A model generated the notes under the pieces. That model was given only the letters and a program-made list of their open reading frames with translations, searched no databases and was not told the DNA's origin. Of a DNA stretch of 37,371 nt, positions 8,641 to 18,052 are shown piece by piece. Every line of letters begins with the position of its first letter. Position 1 is the stretch's first letter. The position numbers were made by a program, and so were the translations under genes. Source of the stretch: Magnetovibrio sp. (lineage in GTDB: Bacteria; Pseudomonadota; Alphaproteobacteria; Rhodospirillales; Casp-alpha2); the NCBI GenBank assembly GCA_002709525.1, contig PARE01000003.1, forward strand, positions 1 through 37,371, in the 5' to 3' direction.

Positions 8641-8790
8641 ATGCGTAAAAACCATAACGTAAATATTCTCGTCATCGGCGGCGAACCATATATCCGCCGC
8701 GCGATCAACCTAACGCTAAACAAACTGACCCTCAAAGTTATCCCCACGGAAGACGACGCCGTCGAACAACCTAGGCTTAACATTTTATGA
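8641..8790 (+). CDS. Small protein resembling the start of a response-regulator receiver domain
   Basis: A 49-residue frame whose centre, NILVIGGEPYIRRAINLTL, reads like strand 1 and helix 1 of a receiver domain (usual form ILVVDDEPxIRR), followed by a strand 2-like LKVIPTEDDAVEQ. The two acidic metal-binding residues of the receiver are replaced by Gly-Gly, and the protein ends before the phosphoacceptor Asp would occur. It ends by an ATGA overlap with the acyl-CoA synthetase, the same coupling used further down this operon, which argues that it is translated. It may be a vestigial or leader gene. The frame is open back to 8491, but that part has no recognisable content. The ribosome site is weak. 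Confidence 0.45.
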   Translation: MRKNHNVNILVIGGEPYIRRAINLTLNKLTLKVIPTEDDAVEQPRLNIL

Positions 8791-10907
8791 CGACTGAAGC
8801 CCTTAATCGCGCTCTTTTAAATCCCCGGACCGTCGCCTTGGTGGGGGCCTCCGGGGATCCTTACAAAAATACGGGTCGGCCGCAGAGGTTCCTTAAAGCA
8901 CATGGCTTTCAGGGGAAGGTCTTCCCTATCAACCCAAACCGTAAAGAGGTTCAAGGCCTTCCGGCCTACCCCAGTGTTGTCGATGCGCCGGGCCCCATCG
9001 ACCATGCCTTTATCATGGTGCCAGCACCGCATGTATCAGCCGTCATAACCGATTGTGCTGCCGCTAGTGTCCCAGTGTGCACAATATACTCCGACGGTTT
9101 CGCGGAAACAGGAGAAGCCGGCAAGGCCCTACAAGAGGAAATCGTTCAGATCGCGCGCAACTCCGGCATGCGTCTGATCGGACCTAATTCCATGGGCGTT
9201 ATAGATACACGTGCGCGCATGACACTGACCATCAATGCCTTTCTAGAGGATCCAGAATTAAAATCCGGACGCATCGGTGTCATCTCGCAAAGTGGCACCG
9301 TCATCGGTACAATGATGTCGCGGGGTTCCGCACGCGGCATCGGTTTCTCCAACTTGGTATCAATCGGCAACGAGTGCGACGTTGGCGTCGGCGAGTTATT
9401 AGGCTTGATGGTAGATGATGCTGGAACGGACGCAGTACTCTTATTCCTCGAGGGAATCCGGGACGCGGAGGCCCTGGCGGCCAACGCCCGGCGTGCCTTC
9501 GAGGTTGGCAAGCCGGTGATCGCTTACAAACTGGGCCGTTCTGACGTCGGACGGGAGCTGGCTGTATCACATTCCGGCGCGATCGCTGGACCAGATGCGT
9601 CCGTGGATGCGTTCTTTCGCCATCACGGTATCCTGCGAGTCGATATGCTGGAGACTTTGTTCGAACTGCCACCATTAATCATAAATGCTCGACCGACTCC
9701 TGGCCACCGGGTCGCCGTCGTAACCACCACGGGCGGTGGGTCCGCCATGGTTGTCGATCGCCTTGGCGCGGCTGGACTGGAGTTGGTCGCGCCATCAACC
9801 CGGTTAAAGGCGCGAATGGCTGACTTCGGTCTTGATCTTGGTAACCGCCGGGTCATTGATCTGACCATGGCTGGAACAGGTAAGGGCGTTTACGGCGCTG
9901 CATTGGACGTGCTTTTGAATGAGGATAAGTTGGACGCCGTGGTTGCCGTGGTCGGCACATCGGCCCAATTCCACCCTGAGGTCGCGGTTCAGCCAATCAT
10001 TGACGCGCCTAAGACGGGGAAACCCTTGGCAGTTTTTCTAGTGCCCCAGGCTGATCGCTCGTTGGAACTGCTGAAGGATGCAGGGATCGCCGCCTTCCGT
10101 TCGCCAGAAGCTTGCGCTGATGGTGTGCGGGCCTTGATCGATTGGCGCACGCCGGCCAATCAACCCGATCCGGGTCCGCTTTCGGATGCCGTTCGGCTCC
10201 TAGCGCAGGTGGATAGCGATAGCCTAAGCGAACGCAGTGCCGCCGCCCTTTTCGCCGCCCTAGGCGTGCCCATTGTACCCACGGTTGTTCTGGACGAGCC
10301 ATCAGCCAAATTAGACGCGGACATGACCTTCCCCGTGGCGGCGAAGGTTCTTTCCGCAGATCTCCCACACAAGACGGAAGCAGGCGCCGTAGCCCTCAAC
10401 ATCTCGGACGCCACCGCTCTTAAGCAACAGGCTCAAATAATTTGGGATGCAGCTCGCGCTAATGCTCCCGGAGCCCAACTGGATGGAATCCTTGTTCAGC
10501 CTATGGTCTCCGGGTTAGCGGAAGTGCTGGTTGGATATCGCCGGGATCCAGAAACTGGACCCATAGTGGTGCTCGGCATTGGCGGTGTCCTGGCAGAGCT
10601 TTACGGCGACGCTGCTGTGCGACCCGCCCCCGTCGATGCAGCAATGGCTCACGAGATGATCCATGAGGTCCGCGGTCTGGCTCCCATTCGAGGATACCGA
10701 AATATGCCAAGAGGAGACCTTGATGCCCTCGCAGAGGCGGTGGCCGCTGTCTCCCGATTGGCTAGTATTGAACGCCCCTGTATTCTGGAAGCGGAAATCA
10801 ATCCGCTTTATGTCGCCAAGATCGGTGAGGGTGTTCTTGCCGTTGACGCCCTCGTTCGCCTAGCTCCCCGAAAACTGGCAATAGCCCAAGAGGATGCCCC
10901 CCAATGA
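8787..10907 (+). CDS. NDP-forming acyl-CoA synthetase (acetate-CoA ligase family)
   Basis: Forms an acyl-CoA from acid, CoA and ATP (or GTP) through a phosphohistidine intermediate, releasing NDP and phosphate. The 706 residues fuse the alpha part (CoA-binding Rossmann domain with TVALVGASGDP, then two succinyl-CoA-ligase-like domains) to the beta ATP-grasp part (about 480-706, beginning LSERSAAALFAALGVP and including VAAKVLSADLPHKTEAGAV). The phosphorylated histidine is His262 in SHSGAIAG. The substrate acid is not predictable. It is coupled by ATGA overlaps to the mini-gene upstream and the hydrolase downstream. Confidence 0.9.
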   Translation: MTTEALNRALLNPRTVALVGASGDPYKNTGRPQRFLKAHGFQGKVFPINPNRKEVQGLPAYPSVVDAPGPIDHAFIMVPAPHVSAVITDCAAASVPVCTIYSDGFAETGEAGKALQEEIVQIARNSGMRLIGPNSMGVIDTRARMTLTINAFLEDPELKSGRIGVISQSGTVIGTMMSRGSARGIGFSNLVSIGNECDVGVGELLGLMVDDAGTDAVLLFLEGIRDAEALAANARRAFEVGKPVIAYKLGRSDVGRELAVSHSGAIAGPDASVDAFFRHHGILRVDMLETLFELPPLIINARPTPGHRVAVVTTTGGGSAMVVDRLGAAGLELVAPSTRLKARMADFGLDLGNRRVIDLTMAGTGKGVYGAALDVLLNEDKLDAVVAVVGTSAQFHPEVAVQPIIDAPKTGKPLAVFLVPQADRSLELLKDAGIAAFRSPEACADGVRALIDWRTPANQPDPGPLSDAVRLLAQVDSDSLSERSAAALFAALGVPIVPTVVLDEPSAKLDADMTFPVAAKVLSADLPHKTEAGAVALNISDATALKQQAQIIWDAARANAPGAQLDGILVQPMVSGLAEVLVGYRRDPETGPIVVLGIGGVLAELYGDAAVRPAPVDAAMAHEMIHEVRGLAPIRGYRNMPRGDLDALAEAVAAVSRLASIERPCILEAEINPLYVAKIGEGVLAVDALVRLAPRKLAIAQEDAPQ

Positions 10908-12169
10908 AACGTGCTGTATTGGTCATTTGCGACGGGCTGCGTGCAGACATGATCTGTCCGGAATGGACGCCAAATCTCTGTCGATTAGGCGCTGCCGGCC
11001 GTCGGTTCACCAACCATCGCAGTGTATTTCCATCTACTACGCGGACTACTTCGGCCTCCATTGCCACCGGTTGCCACCCTGGGAAACACGGTCTTGAGGG
11101 CAATGCTGTAGCCCTAGACGAGGGCAATGGCCTCGTGCCGTTATCCGTCGGCGCGCCTGATTTTCGTGACCGACTCAAGGCTGCAACAGGTCAGACTTTG
11201 CGCGTCCCGACTATGGCCGAACGTCTCAAAGACACGGATGGCAGTATCGTGTATTCCAATGTCTCACCCGGCGCCGCCTATTTTCAGGACCCCGATAATC
11301 ACGGCTACGTGTATCATCGAGCCGGCTCCTTCGGCCCGGGCGGCCACCCCATTTCTGGCGACGGCAGCCTAAATGTGACGCACGATGCAGAGGGTGACAC
11401 GGCTATGACCGAGCGTTTCTGCCAAGAGGTACTGGGCAATCGTAAATCGGCCCTCGCCGTGCTGTGGCAGTGTGAACCGGACCACTCTCAGCACTCCCAC
11501 GAGCTGGGCTCGCCAACGCACTTGGCGGCCATCGCAGCGGCTGACTTAAATGCAGTGACCGTGGCCAATGCCGTAGACAGGCTTAATGCTGCGGGTGAGG
11601 ACATTCTGCTTTTGATAGGATCTGACCATGGACACGAAACCGTTGGTGAAATCGTTGATCTAGATGTGGAATTGATCGCCGCCGGTTTCAAAGCACATAC
11701 CGACTCAAGTGACGTGGTCGTTGCCTCTCAGGGTTTCAGCGCATTTGTCTATCTGGCCGACGACCAGCGCCACAAGATGAGAGACATCGCCCTCTTCCTT
11801 GGCAATCTGGAGGGCGTCGGCAGTGTTTATGCGGGCGCTGATCTAGAGCGCATTGGACAGCGATCCGACGGCGCCCTGGCCATCGCTGTAGACGCCGCCA
11901 AATCTGATGCCAAAACGGCATACGGCGTTCCCGGCCTCAGCACCGCTTTCGCCAATCGGTTTTCTATGACTCTTGAGGCCGGAAAGGGCGAGCATGGCGG
12001 CCTTGGGAAATACGAGCAGAACCCATTTCTCATAGCAATAGGCGGAGGGTTTGTTGCTGGTTCTCAGACCGACCGAGAAACATCAGCTGTGGATATTGCA
12101 CCTACGGTTTTGCGACATCTAGAGCTACCTGCGGATGGCATGGACGGCGTCGCGCTCTCGCGTCAATGA
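10904..12169 (+). CDS. Alkaline-phosphatase-superfamily phosphodiesterase/hydrolase
   Basis: A 421-residue two-metal hydrolase of the type I phosphodiesterase / nucleotide pyrophosphatase class. Metal and active-site motifs appear in order: Asp10 (ICDGLRAD), a Thr nucleophile within FPSTTRTTS (Thr45 or Thr46), CEPDHSQHSHE, GSDHGHE, and GEHGG near the end. It has no signal peptide, so it should be cytosolic and act on an imported or internal phosphate ester, phosphonate or sulfate ester; which of these cannot be told. It overlaps both neighbours by 4 bases, tying it to the acyl-CoA synthetase and the two transporters. Confidence 0.85.
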   Translation: MKRAVLVICDGLRADMICPEWTPNLCRLGAAGRRFTNHRSVFPSTTRTTSASIATGCHPGKHGLEGNAVALDEGNGLVPLSVGAPDFRDRLKAATGQTLRVPTMAERLKDTDGSIVYSNVSPGAAYFQDPDNHGYVYHRAGSFGPGGHPISGDGSLNVTHDAEGDTAMTERFCQEVLGNRKSALAVLWQCEPDHSQHSHELGSPTHLAAIAAADLNAVTVANAVDRLNAAGEDILLLIGSDHGHETVGEIVDLDVELIAAGFKAHTDSSDVVVASQGFSAFVYLADDQRHKMRDIALFLGNLEGVGSVYAGADLERIGQRSDGALAIAVDAAKSDAKTAYGVPGLSTAFANRFSMTLEAGKGEHGGLGKYEQNPFLIAIGGGFVAGSQTDRETSAVDIAPTVLRHLELPADGMDGVALSRQ

Positions 12170-13365
12170 GCGGATCGATGAAGTCTAATCCCTGGTTGAC
12201 TCGGCTGCCGGTACTCGTAGCCGCTCACCTTGTAGGCACGGTCAACGTGGTCTCGGTTTTAGCCATGGCGCCGGTCATCTCCACCGAGCTCAATCTTACC
12301 GCAACTCAATTCGGCCTTTTTGTAACTGCATACTACATGGCCCAGGCTCTTGGCTCCCTGCCGGCCGGGGCTATGACCGACCGATACGGCATCGGCCGAT
12401 CTCTTTTCATGGGTCACATCCTGATGGCACTGTCAGCGGTAATGTTGAGCTATGCCGACGGTTATCACGAATGTCTCGCCGCCTTATTTCTCATGGGCCT
12501 TGGCTACTCTATGAACAATCCGTCCACAGCACGCGGCGTTTTCGACTGGTTCCCCCCGGAACGACGCGGTATTGCCATGGGGATCAAACAGGTAGGTGTC
12601 CCCGCAGGCGGTATCATCGCAGCGGGGAACGGTGCACTAGTAACCTTGGTTCATTGGCAGGACATCATGTTAGGCATTGCCGTCGCGATCGTGCTGAATG
12701 GCGTCTTGTGCCTACGTCTAGTGAAATTTAATCGGACTTTACCGTTCAACCAGCAGAAAAATCCACTCACCCATATCGGTGAGGTTATCCGAGACCCCAA
12801 CACTCATATTTTTTCATTCTCCAATGGGCTATTGAACGTGGGACAAACTAACTTCTTTGGCTTCCTTACCTTATTCCTAACCGAAGTGGCCCGCGCCAGT
12901 CAGCCCGTTGCTGGTTTCGCCATGGGCCTAGCGCAGACCGCGAGCTTCTTCGCTCGCATCTATTTTGGTGCCCTTAGTGACAAATTCTTTGGCCGACGGG
13001 TAGTGCTTTGTAATTGGATTTGTGGGACAGCGGCTGTGTTCCTTGCCGCCATGATCTGGGTGACTCCCGGCTGGGGACTCTGGTACGCCATGGCCTTGGT
13101 GTTAGTTCTTGGTGTCACTATCGCGTCCTTTGCGCCGGTTGGGCAAGCCATAGCTGTAGAGATGGTCGACCCGCGCCTGGCGGCATCGGCAGTAGGCTAT
13201 TCTATGGTCGGCGTGCATATTGGTGGCATGATGGGGCCGGTGATTTTCGGATACGTGGTCGATAATTGGGGTGGTTACGACAACGCCTGGCTTGTAACTG
13301 CAGGACTAGTTGCCATCGGTGTTGGGCTCTTGACCTTCAAATTCCGTGAGGGTCCGCCAGAGTGA
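12166..13365 (+). CDS. MFS transporter, first of a tandem pair
   Basis: A major facilitator with 399 residues and about 12 membrane helices. The loop 2-3 signature is visible as GAMTDRYGIGRSL, and the second half has GALSDKFFGRR. It shares a pattern of conserved residues with the next gene along its whole length, for example MAPVI near the start, MGLGYSMNNPSTARGV, and MGIKQVGVPAGG. It probably moves an organic anion used by the operon. It overlaps the hydrolase and the second MFS gene by 4 bases each. Direction and substrate are unknown. Confidence 0.92.
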   Translation: MSGSMKSNPWLTRLPVLVAAHLVGTVNVVSVLAMAPVISTELNLTATQFGLFVTAYYMAQALGSLPAGAMTDRYGIGRSLFMGHILMALSAVMLSYADGYHECLAALFLMGLGYSMNNPSTARGVFDWFPPERRGIAMGIKQVGVPAGGIIAAGNGALVTLVHWQDIMLGIAVAIVLNGVLCLRLVKFNRTLPFNQQKNPLTHIGEVIRDPNTHIFSFSNGLLNVGQTNFFGFLTLFLTEVARASQPVAGFAMGLAQTASFFARIYFGALSDKFFGRRVVLCNWICGTAAVFLAAMIWVTPGWGLWYAMALVLVLGVTIASFAPVGQAIAVEMVDPRLAASAVGYSMVGVHIGGMMGPVIFGYVVDNWGGYDNAWLVTAGLVAIGVGLLTFKFREGPPE

Positions 13366-14567
13366 TCAATACCCAACTCAATCCTTGGCGCGGCCGCATC
13401 GTGCTTCTCACCCTAGTCCACGTAGTCGGTACCATCGGCTACACCTCGGTGATGACAATGGCACCAGTGATCCGTGCCGATCTCGATCTGAACGCCACCC
13501 AGGTGGGCTCATTCATGTCGGCTTTTTATTTAGCACTGATCCTTGGCGCCATTCCCGCCGGCGTCCTGGCCGATCGACTTGGCGTTGCCCTATCGCTTAC
13601 ATTGGCGTCATTCTTGATGGCCGCCGGCGCCGTGCTGTTTGCAGCCATCTCCAGTTATGTGCCGGCAGTATTGGCCACGTTTACAATGGGTTTGGGTTAC
13701 GCACTGGTCAACCCAGCCACTGCGAAGGGGGTCCTTAACTGGTTCAAGCCAAAACATCGAGCCACGGCCATGGGGATCAAGCAGATGGGCGTTCCCATAG
13801 GCGGTTTGGTAGCGGCCGGCTTCGGAGCCATGGTGGTCTTCATGCCATGGCGCGTGGCGCTCTGGATTGCGGCGACGGCATCCGTGGTCATCGGCTTGAT
13901 TTGGTGGCGACTGATCCAACGGCGGACCATCGGCGGCGGCGAATTGAGAGCCACGCTACGCGAACTCAAATCGGTTATGACCGACGGCAACCTAATGAAA
14001 CTCAATTTAGCCAGTATCTCCTTCAACGCCGGTCAGCAATCTTTCATCACCTATCTCACCCTGTTTTTACGTGACGTAGCCGGCGCCAGTCAGCCGTTTG
14101 CTGCACTCTGCGTCGGCTTTTCACAAATCACGGGTGCCGCAGGACGGGTTTTTTGGGCCTTCTTCAGCGACCGCCTCGCCGATGGCCGGCGCAAGGGCGT
14201 CGTCGTCGGGATCATGACTACCGCCGCCGCCTTAGTATTCGTGTTCACGGCAGCGAGCCCGTCCTGGCACTTAGCTGTACTGGCGATCTTGGCTCTCGCA
14301 CTCGGCGGCACAATGCTGGCATACGCAGCTTTATTGCATACCATCTGCGCAGAAGCATTAAAACAAAGCCTGGCCGGCGCAGCTATTGGTTCGAATTTAT
14401 TCGCCACATCTCTGGGCGGCATGTTTGGTCCCATCATCTTCGGCCTAATCGTCGATAACGCGGGTGGCTACAGGGTGGCCTGGACAGCGACCGGGTTTCT
14501 GGTCCTGGCCGGCGCAATGCTGGTGGCGTTTGGGTTCAAAGAAGACAAATCGGCAAGTGAAAGCTGA
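13362..14567 (+). CDS. MFS transporter, second of a tandem pair
   Basis: A 401-residue, 12-helix major facilitator, paralogous to the preceding gene: MAPVI, MGLGYALVNPATAKGV and MGIKQMGVPIGG match at the same positions. The signature loops are GVLADRLGVALSL and AFFSDRLADGRR. The start is GTG, giving a GTGA overlap with the upstream stop. It is followed by an 82-base gap before the oxidoreductase. A gene duplication is the simplest origin; two separate substrates or a two-protein transporter are both possible. Confidence 0.92.
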   Translation: MINTQLNPWRGRIVLLTLVHVVGTIGYTSVMTMAPVIRADLDLNATQVGSFMSAFYLALILGAIPAGVLADRLGVALSLTLASFLMAAGAVLFAAISSYVPAVLATFTMGLGYALVNPATAKGVLNWFKPKHRATAMGIKQMGVPIGGLVAAGFGAMVVFMPWRVALWIAATASVVIGLIWWRLIQRRTIGGGELRATLRELKSVMTDGNLMKLNLASISFNAGQQSFITYLTLFLRDVAGASQPFAALCVGFSQITGAAGRVFWAFFSDRLADGRRKGVVVGIMTTAAALVFVFTAASPSWHLAVLAILALALGGTMLAYAALLHTICAEALKQSLAGAAIGSNLFATSLGGMFGPIIFGLIVDNAGGYRVAWTATGFLVLAGAMLVAFGFKEDKSASES

Positions 14568-14649
14568 CAGCCGGGCCGGGCAGGCTTGCACTTGAGATCA
14601 GGTTTTCGTCATAATCCAAGTGCATCAGAATGGAACCAGGACCTCGAGT

Positions 14650-16689
14650 ATGACCGGGACAACACAGAATTTCCCCACCATGTGCCCCATGAATTGCCAT
14701 CCTTCGCTTTGCGGAATGGTGGCGGAGGTCGCGGATGGGAAGCTGGTTAAAATCTCCGGCAATAAGGACAATCCCGACAGCCGGGGCTTTCTCTGCGTGC
14801 GGGGACAGGCTGCTGCTGAAATAATCGGCAATCCTGAACGCTTATTAAAACCCATGGTGCGCGACCAACGGGACGACACTTCTTGGCGCGAGGTGGATTG
14901 GGACCGGGCGCTCGACTTTATCGTATCTCGTCTCCAGGTCGCTGGGCGCGAACGGACGGCCATCTGGGCGGGGCATGGGATACTTGCCAATAATTACGGT
15001 CTTGCGTCCAGCGGGCAGCTGTTGGCACGCTTCGCCAATCTGTATGGGTGTCAATACTGGGTCCCCGCCATGATTTGCTGGGGCATGGGCGGCTTTGGCC
15101 TGGGGCTCACCGGCGCGCTGGAGGTGAATACAAAGGAAGACATCAGCGCCAACTCCAACCTTATCATCATGTGGGGCGCTAATTTTGCAAGCCAACCAAA
15201 CACCAGTCGCCACATCCGTAAAGCTCAAAATCGTGGAGCAAAGCTAATCACCATCGATATCCGATGCACTGAGGTAGCAGCACAATCGGACGAGGTGTTT
15301 CTTCTCAAGCCAGGCTCTGACTCGGCTTTGGCTCTTGGAATGATGCACGTGATAATTGCTGAAGACCTTGTGGATGCTGACTTCGTCGCCCGACACACAA
15401 TCGGCTTTCGTGAACTCCGTAACCATGTAGTGGACCTCACACCAGAATGGGCGGCCAACGAAACGGGGATCTCGGCGGACCGCATCTCGGCGCTCGCCCA
15501 TGATTACGCCAAAAATCAGCCGGCCGCCATAATCATGGGCGGCAGTTCCATCCACAAGGGCACCAACGCCTGGCAGCCGGCGCGCGCCATCTCCTGCCTG
15601 CCAGCCCTTGTGGGCGGCTATGGTTTGGCGGGTTCAGGCTTGGGGGAACGACATGGCGCTAGGGCGCACGGTGCTGGATTTCAATCAATCGCTGCCAACG
15701 AAAGGCGCAAACCCGGCACCTACGTGCCAAGCCAGATGTCAGAGATTGCTGCGGCTCTAGATGATGGCAGGGTTAGGGCCTTGTTACTTTTCGGATCAAA
15801 TTTCATTTCGTCTTTTGCAGATGCGACGCGGGCCGCAAGTGCACTTGAGAGACTGGATCTGGTCGTCTGCCATGATCTATTCATGAATGAGACAGCCCAT
15901 CGGTATGCGGATGTCATCCTTCCCGCAACCGCATGGTTGGAAGATGTGGGCTGCAAGGCCACCCATACGCATGTTTATCTCGCCGAAAAGGTGCTGGAAG
16001 CGGAGGGCGAGGCCCGGCCAGTACAAGACGTGGTCTGCGACCTTGCCGACCGTCTGGATGTCGACGATGTCTATCCCTGGGCGTCCCAAGAAGAGATGCT
16101 TGATACGGTCCTTAACCACCCAGGCACGGGATACGCGACTATTGCGAAACTGCGTAAAAACAGTGGCATGGCTCCCATGAAAATCTCCCACGTTGCGTAC
16201 CCAACCCGAGCGTTCGCGACGCCATCAGGCAAGATCGAGTTTTATTCGGAACGAGCCAAGTCTGTGGGTCTGGCGCCCCTGCCGTCGCACGATAAATTCC
16301 AGGCAGATGGCGACGCACACCCTCTATCGCTCTGCACGGGCCGTACGTTAACCCAATTCCATGCCTTTTATGATCATGGTCAGGCTCTACCCCTACTGGC
16401 CAAGCGAGATCCTGGGGGCAGGCTCTGGCTGTCTCCCGCAGACGCGACGGCACGCGAGATTGGGTGTGGCGATCCAATACGCATCTTCAACCACCTTGGC
16501 GCATTCGAAGCTCATGCGCATGTCACGGACCAAATCCCGAGCGGCGTCGTCTGGATGCGCGACGGGGTCGCTGGCTTGAATAACGTCACGTCGGGGGATA
16601 AGGTTCTTCCCGACAGCGCCCTAGACTTCTTTTACTTCACTGTCGGCAGCGCGGCGTTCGCGGCAAATGTCGAAGTAACAAAGGCCTAG
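14650..16689 (+). CDS. Molybdopterin-dependent oxidoreductase with 4Fe-4S site
   Basis: A DMSO-reductase-superfamily enzyme of 679 residues, using bis-MGD and one Fe-S cluster. The cluster cysteines are Cys12, Cys16, Cys21 and Cys49 (CPMNCHPSLC then FLCVRG). A Cys in PAMICWGMGG is a candidate molybdenum ligand. Later motifs include GANFASQPNTSRH, the cofactor-binding PGSDSALALGM, and a C-terminal molydopterin-dinucleotide domain starting near LCTGRTLTQFH. There is no Tat signal and no adjacent electron-transfer subunit, so it should be cytosolic and pair with a soluble partner. The start at 14650 has an AGGACC site upstream; the frame extends to a GTG at 14620. Confidence 0.9.
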   Translation: MTGTTQNFPTMCPMNCHPSLCGMVAEVADGKLVKISGNKDNPDSRGFLCVRGQAAAEIIGNPERLLKPMVRDQRDDTSWREVDWDRALDFIVSRLQVAGRERTAIWAGHGILANNYGLASSGQLLARFANLYGCQYWVPAMICWGMGGFGLGLTGALEVNTKEDISANSNLIIMWGANFASQPNTSRHIRKAQNRGAKLITIDIRCTEVAAQSDEVFLLKPGSDSALALGMMHVIIAEDLVDADFVARHTIGFRELRNHVVDLTPEWAANETGISADRISALAHDYAKNQPAAIIMGGSSIHKGTNAWQPARAISCLPALVGGYGLAGSGLGERHGARAHGAGFQSIAANERRKPGTYVPSQMSEIAAALDDGRVRALLLFGSNFISSFADATRAASALERLDLVVCHDLFMNETAHRYADVILPATAWLEDVGCKATHTHVYLAEKVLEAEGEARPVQDVVCDLADRLDVDDVYPWASQEEMLDTVLNHPGTGYATIAKLRKNSGMAPMKISHVAYPTRAFATPSGKIEFYSERAKSVGLAPLPSHDKFQADGDAHPLSLCTGRTLTQFHAFYDHGQALPLLAKRDPGGRLWLSPADATAREIGCGDPIRIFNHLGAFEAHAHVTDQIPSGVVWMRDGVAGLNNVTSGDKVLPDSALDFFYFTVGSAAFAANVEVTKA

Positions 16690-16692
16690 AAA

Positions 16693-17709
16693 ATGAATGA
16701 GGCGATCACCAACACAAGGGATGGGAGCGGCAATTGGCGCCCCGAAACAGCTATTGAGCCGGCACCCATCAATGCGTGGCCACCAGAACCCGTTAAGACC
16801 TTGAAGTGGTTTTTTGGCTGGCCCGGGTTCATCTGGCCGGAGAATATTCTATGGTTGGGCATTAGCACCCTATCTTGGATCTACATAACACCAGATCAAA
16901 CGAGCATGAAAACCTTCGAGCTTTGGTGGATCGGCGCACTCTTGGCGAAGAACTTCGCCCTCATATTGGCTCTGTTTGGTGGCCTTCATTATTACCTCTA
17001 TATCCGCCACGGCCAAGGCGAACGCCTCCGCTACACCACCAAGCCCTTCCCGACCGATAGCGGTCGATTCAAATTTCGCGATCAGGTTAAGGACAATATG
17101 TTTCATACCCTGGCCTCCGCAGTGCCAGTAATCACTGGATTTGAGGCTTTAACCTATTGGCTATTCGCCAACGGGCACCTGGGCTGGTTTAACTTTTCTG
17201 ACCCGGTCGCCTTTTGGGGTTGGTTCGTTTTCGCACTGGTGCTGGCACCCTTCATTCATTCCGTGCATTTCTATTTAGGCCACCGCCTTTTGCATACGAA
17301 GCAGCTCTATAAACGTTTTCATGCGCTTCACCACAATAACGTCCAGGTTGGGCCTTGGTCGGGGCTTTCTATGCATCCAGTCGAGCACTTGATCTATTTC
17401 TCTTCAATTTGCGTGCAGTGGGCAATTGCGCTGCATCCGCTTAACGCGCTTTATCAGTTGCACCTCGCGGCCTTCATGCCGGCGCCCGGCCATAGCGGAT
17501 TTGAGCGTACGGACATTTGCAAAGGCATCTTTTTAGCCGCCGGCAGCAATTTCCATTATCAGCACCATAAGTACTTTGAATGCAATTACGGTGGCAGTCT
17601 ATTGCCGTTGGATAAGTGGTTCGGCACCTTCCACGACGGCACGGAAGCGGCAACGGTGAAGCTGCGCGAGCAGGTACGAGCGAAGCGGAGAGCGAACGCG
17701 GTCTCCTAA
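16693..17709 (+). CDS. Sterol desaturase / fatty acid hydroxylase family di-iron membrane enzyme
   Basis: A 338-residue integral membrane oxygenase-type protein with several hydrophobic segments (about 50-66, 85-105, 140-160, 172-195). The His clusters expected for a non-heme di-iron site are all present: His192, His197 and His201 (HFYLGHRLLH), His210, His213 and His214 (FHALHH), His228 and His232 (MHPVEH), and His288, His291 and His292 (FHYQHHKYFECNYG). It would hydroxylate or desaturate a lipid-like or hydrophobic substrate using O2. It starts 3 bases after the molybdoenzyme stop, so the two are surely co-expressed. It is the last gene of the operon. Confidence 0.92.
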   Translation: MNEAITNTRDGSGNWRPETAIEPAPINAWPPEPVKTLKWFFGWPGFIWPENILWLGISTLSWIYITPDQTSMKTFELWWIGALLAKNFALILALFGGLHYYLYIRHGQGERLRYTTKPFPTDSGRFKFRDQVKDNMFHTLASAVPVITGFEALTYWLFANGHLGWFNFSDPVAFWGWFVFALVLAPFIHSVHFYLGHRLLHTKQLYKRFHALHHNNVQVGPWSGLSMHPVEHLIYFSSICVQWAIALHPLNALYQLHLAAFMPAPGHSGFERTDICKGIFLAAGSNFHYQHHKYFECNYGGSLLPLDKWFGTFHDGTEAATVKLREQVRAKRRANAVS

Positions 17710-18052
17710 CCTGTCAAATTAACCACCCGTGGTGCCCGACGTAAGCCAAGCCCAAAATTGTATTGCCCCAATCGCTCGATTAAGACACTGCCGAACGAAA
17801 TGACGGTGTATGCCCCTAAATTCAAGACCCAGTCGTTCTTCAACGCTAGTGCAACCGACCAGTCGGGAGATAAGGCGGTCGCATATCATCAAGATAAATC
17901 ACTTCGTCGACGTCGCCTGAACCAGTCAACAATGCTCCGTGGATCACGGTGGAAATTTGAAATGATTGCCTGATGCTTCTAATTTAGTGGGAATTGCGCC
18001 ACCTGGGAAAGGCCCTTAATCTGATTGCGGAGCTGTTCAGGGAGGCCCCAAC
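17710..18052. other. Intergenic region, no gene recognised
   Basis: About 340 bases between the hydroxylase and the RraA-like gene. A 71-codon open frame at 17758-17973 has a TTG start and no recognisable composition or domain, so I do not call it. No strong terminator hairpin or repeat was seen. The part just before 18053 must hold the promoter of the next pair of genes, but I cannot mark boxes reliably. Confidence 0.5.

Noticed and set aside
17758-17973. 71-codon open frame between the hydroxylase and the RraA-like gene
   Set aside because: TTG start without a clear ribosome site, no domain, and composition like non-coding sequence.
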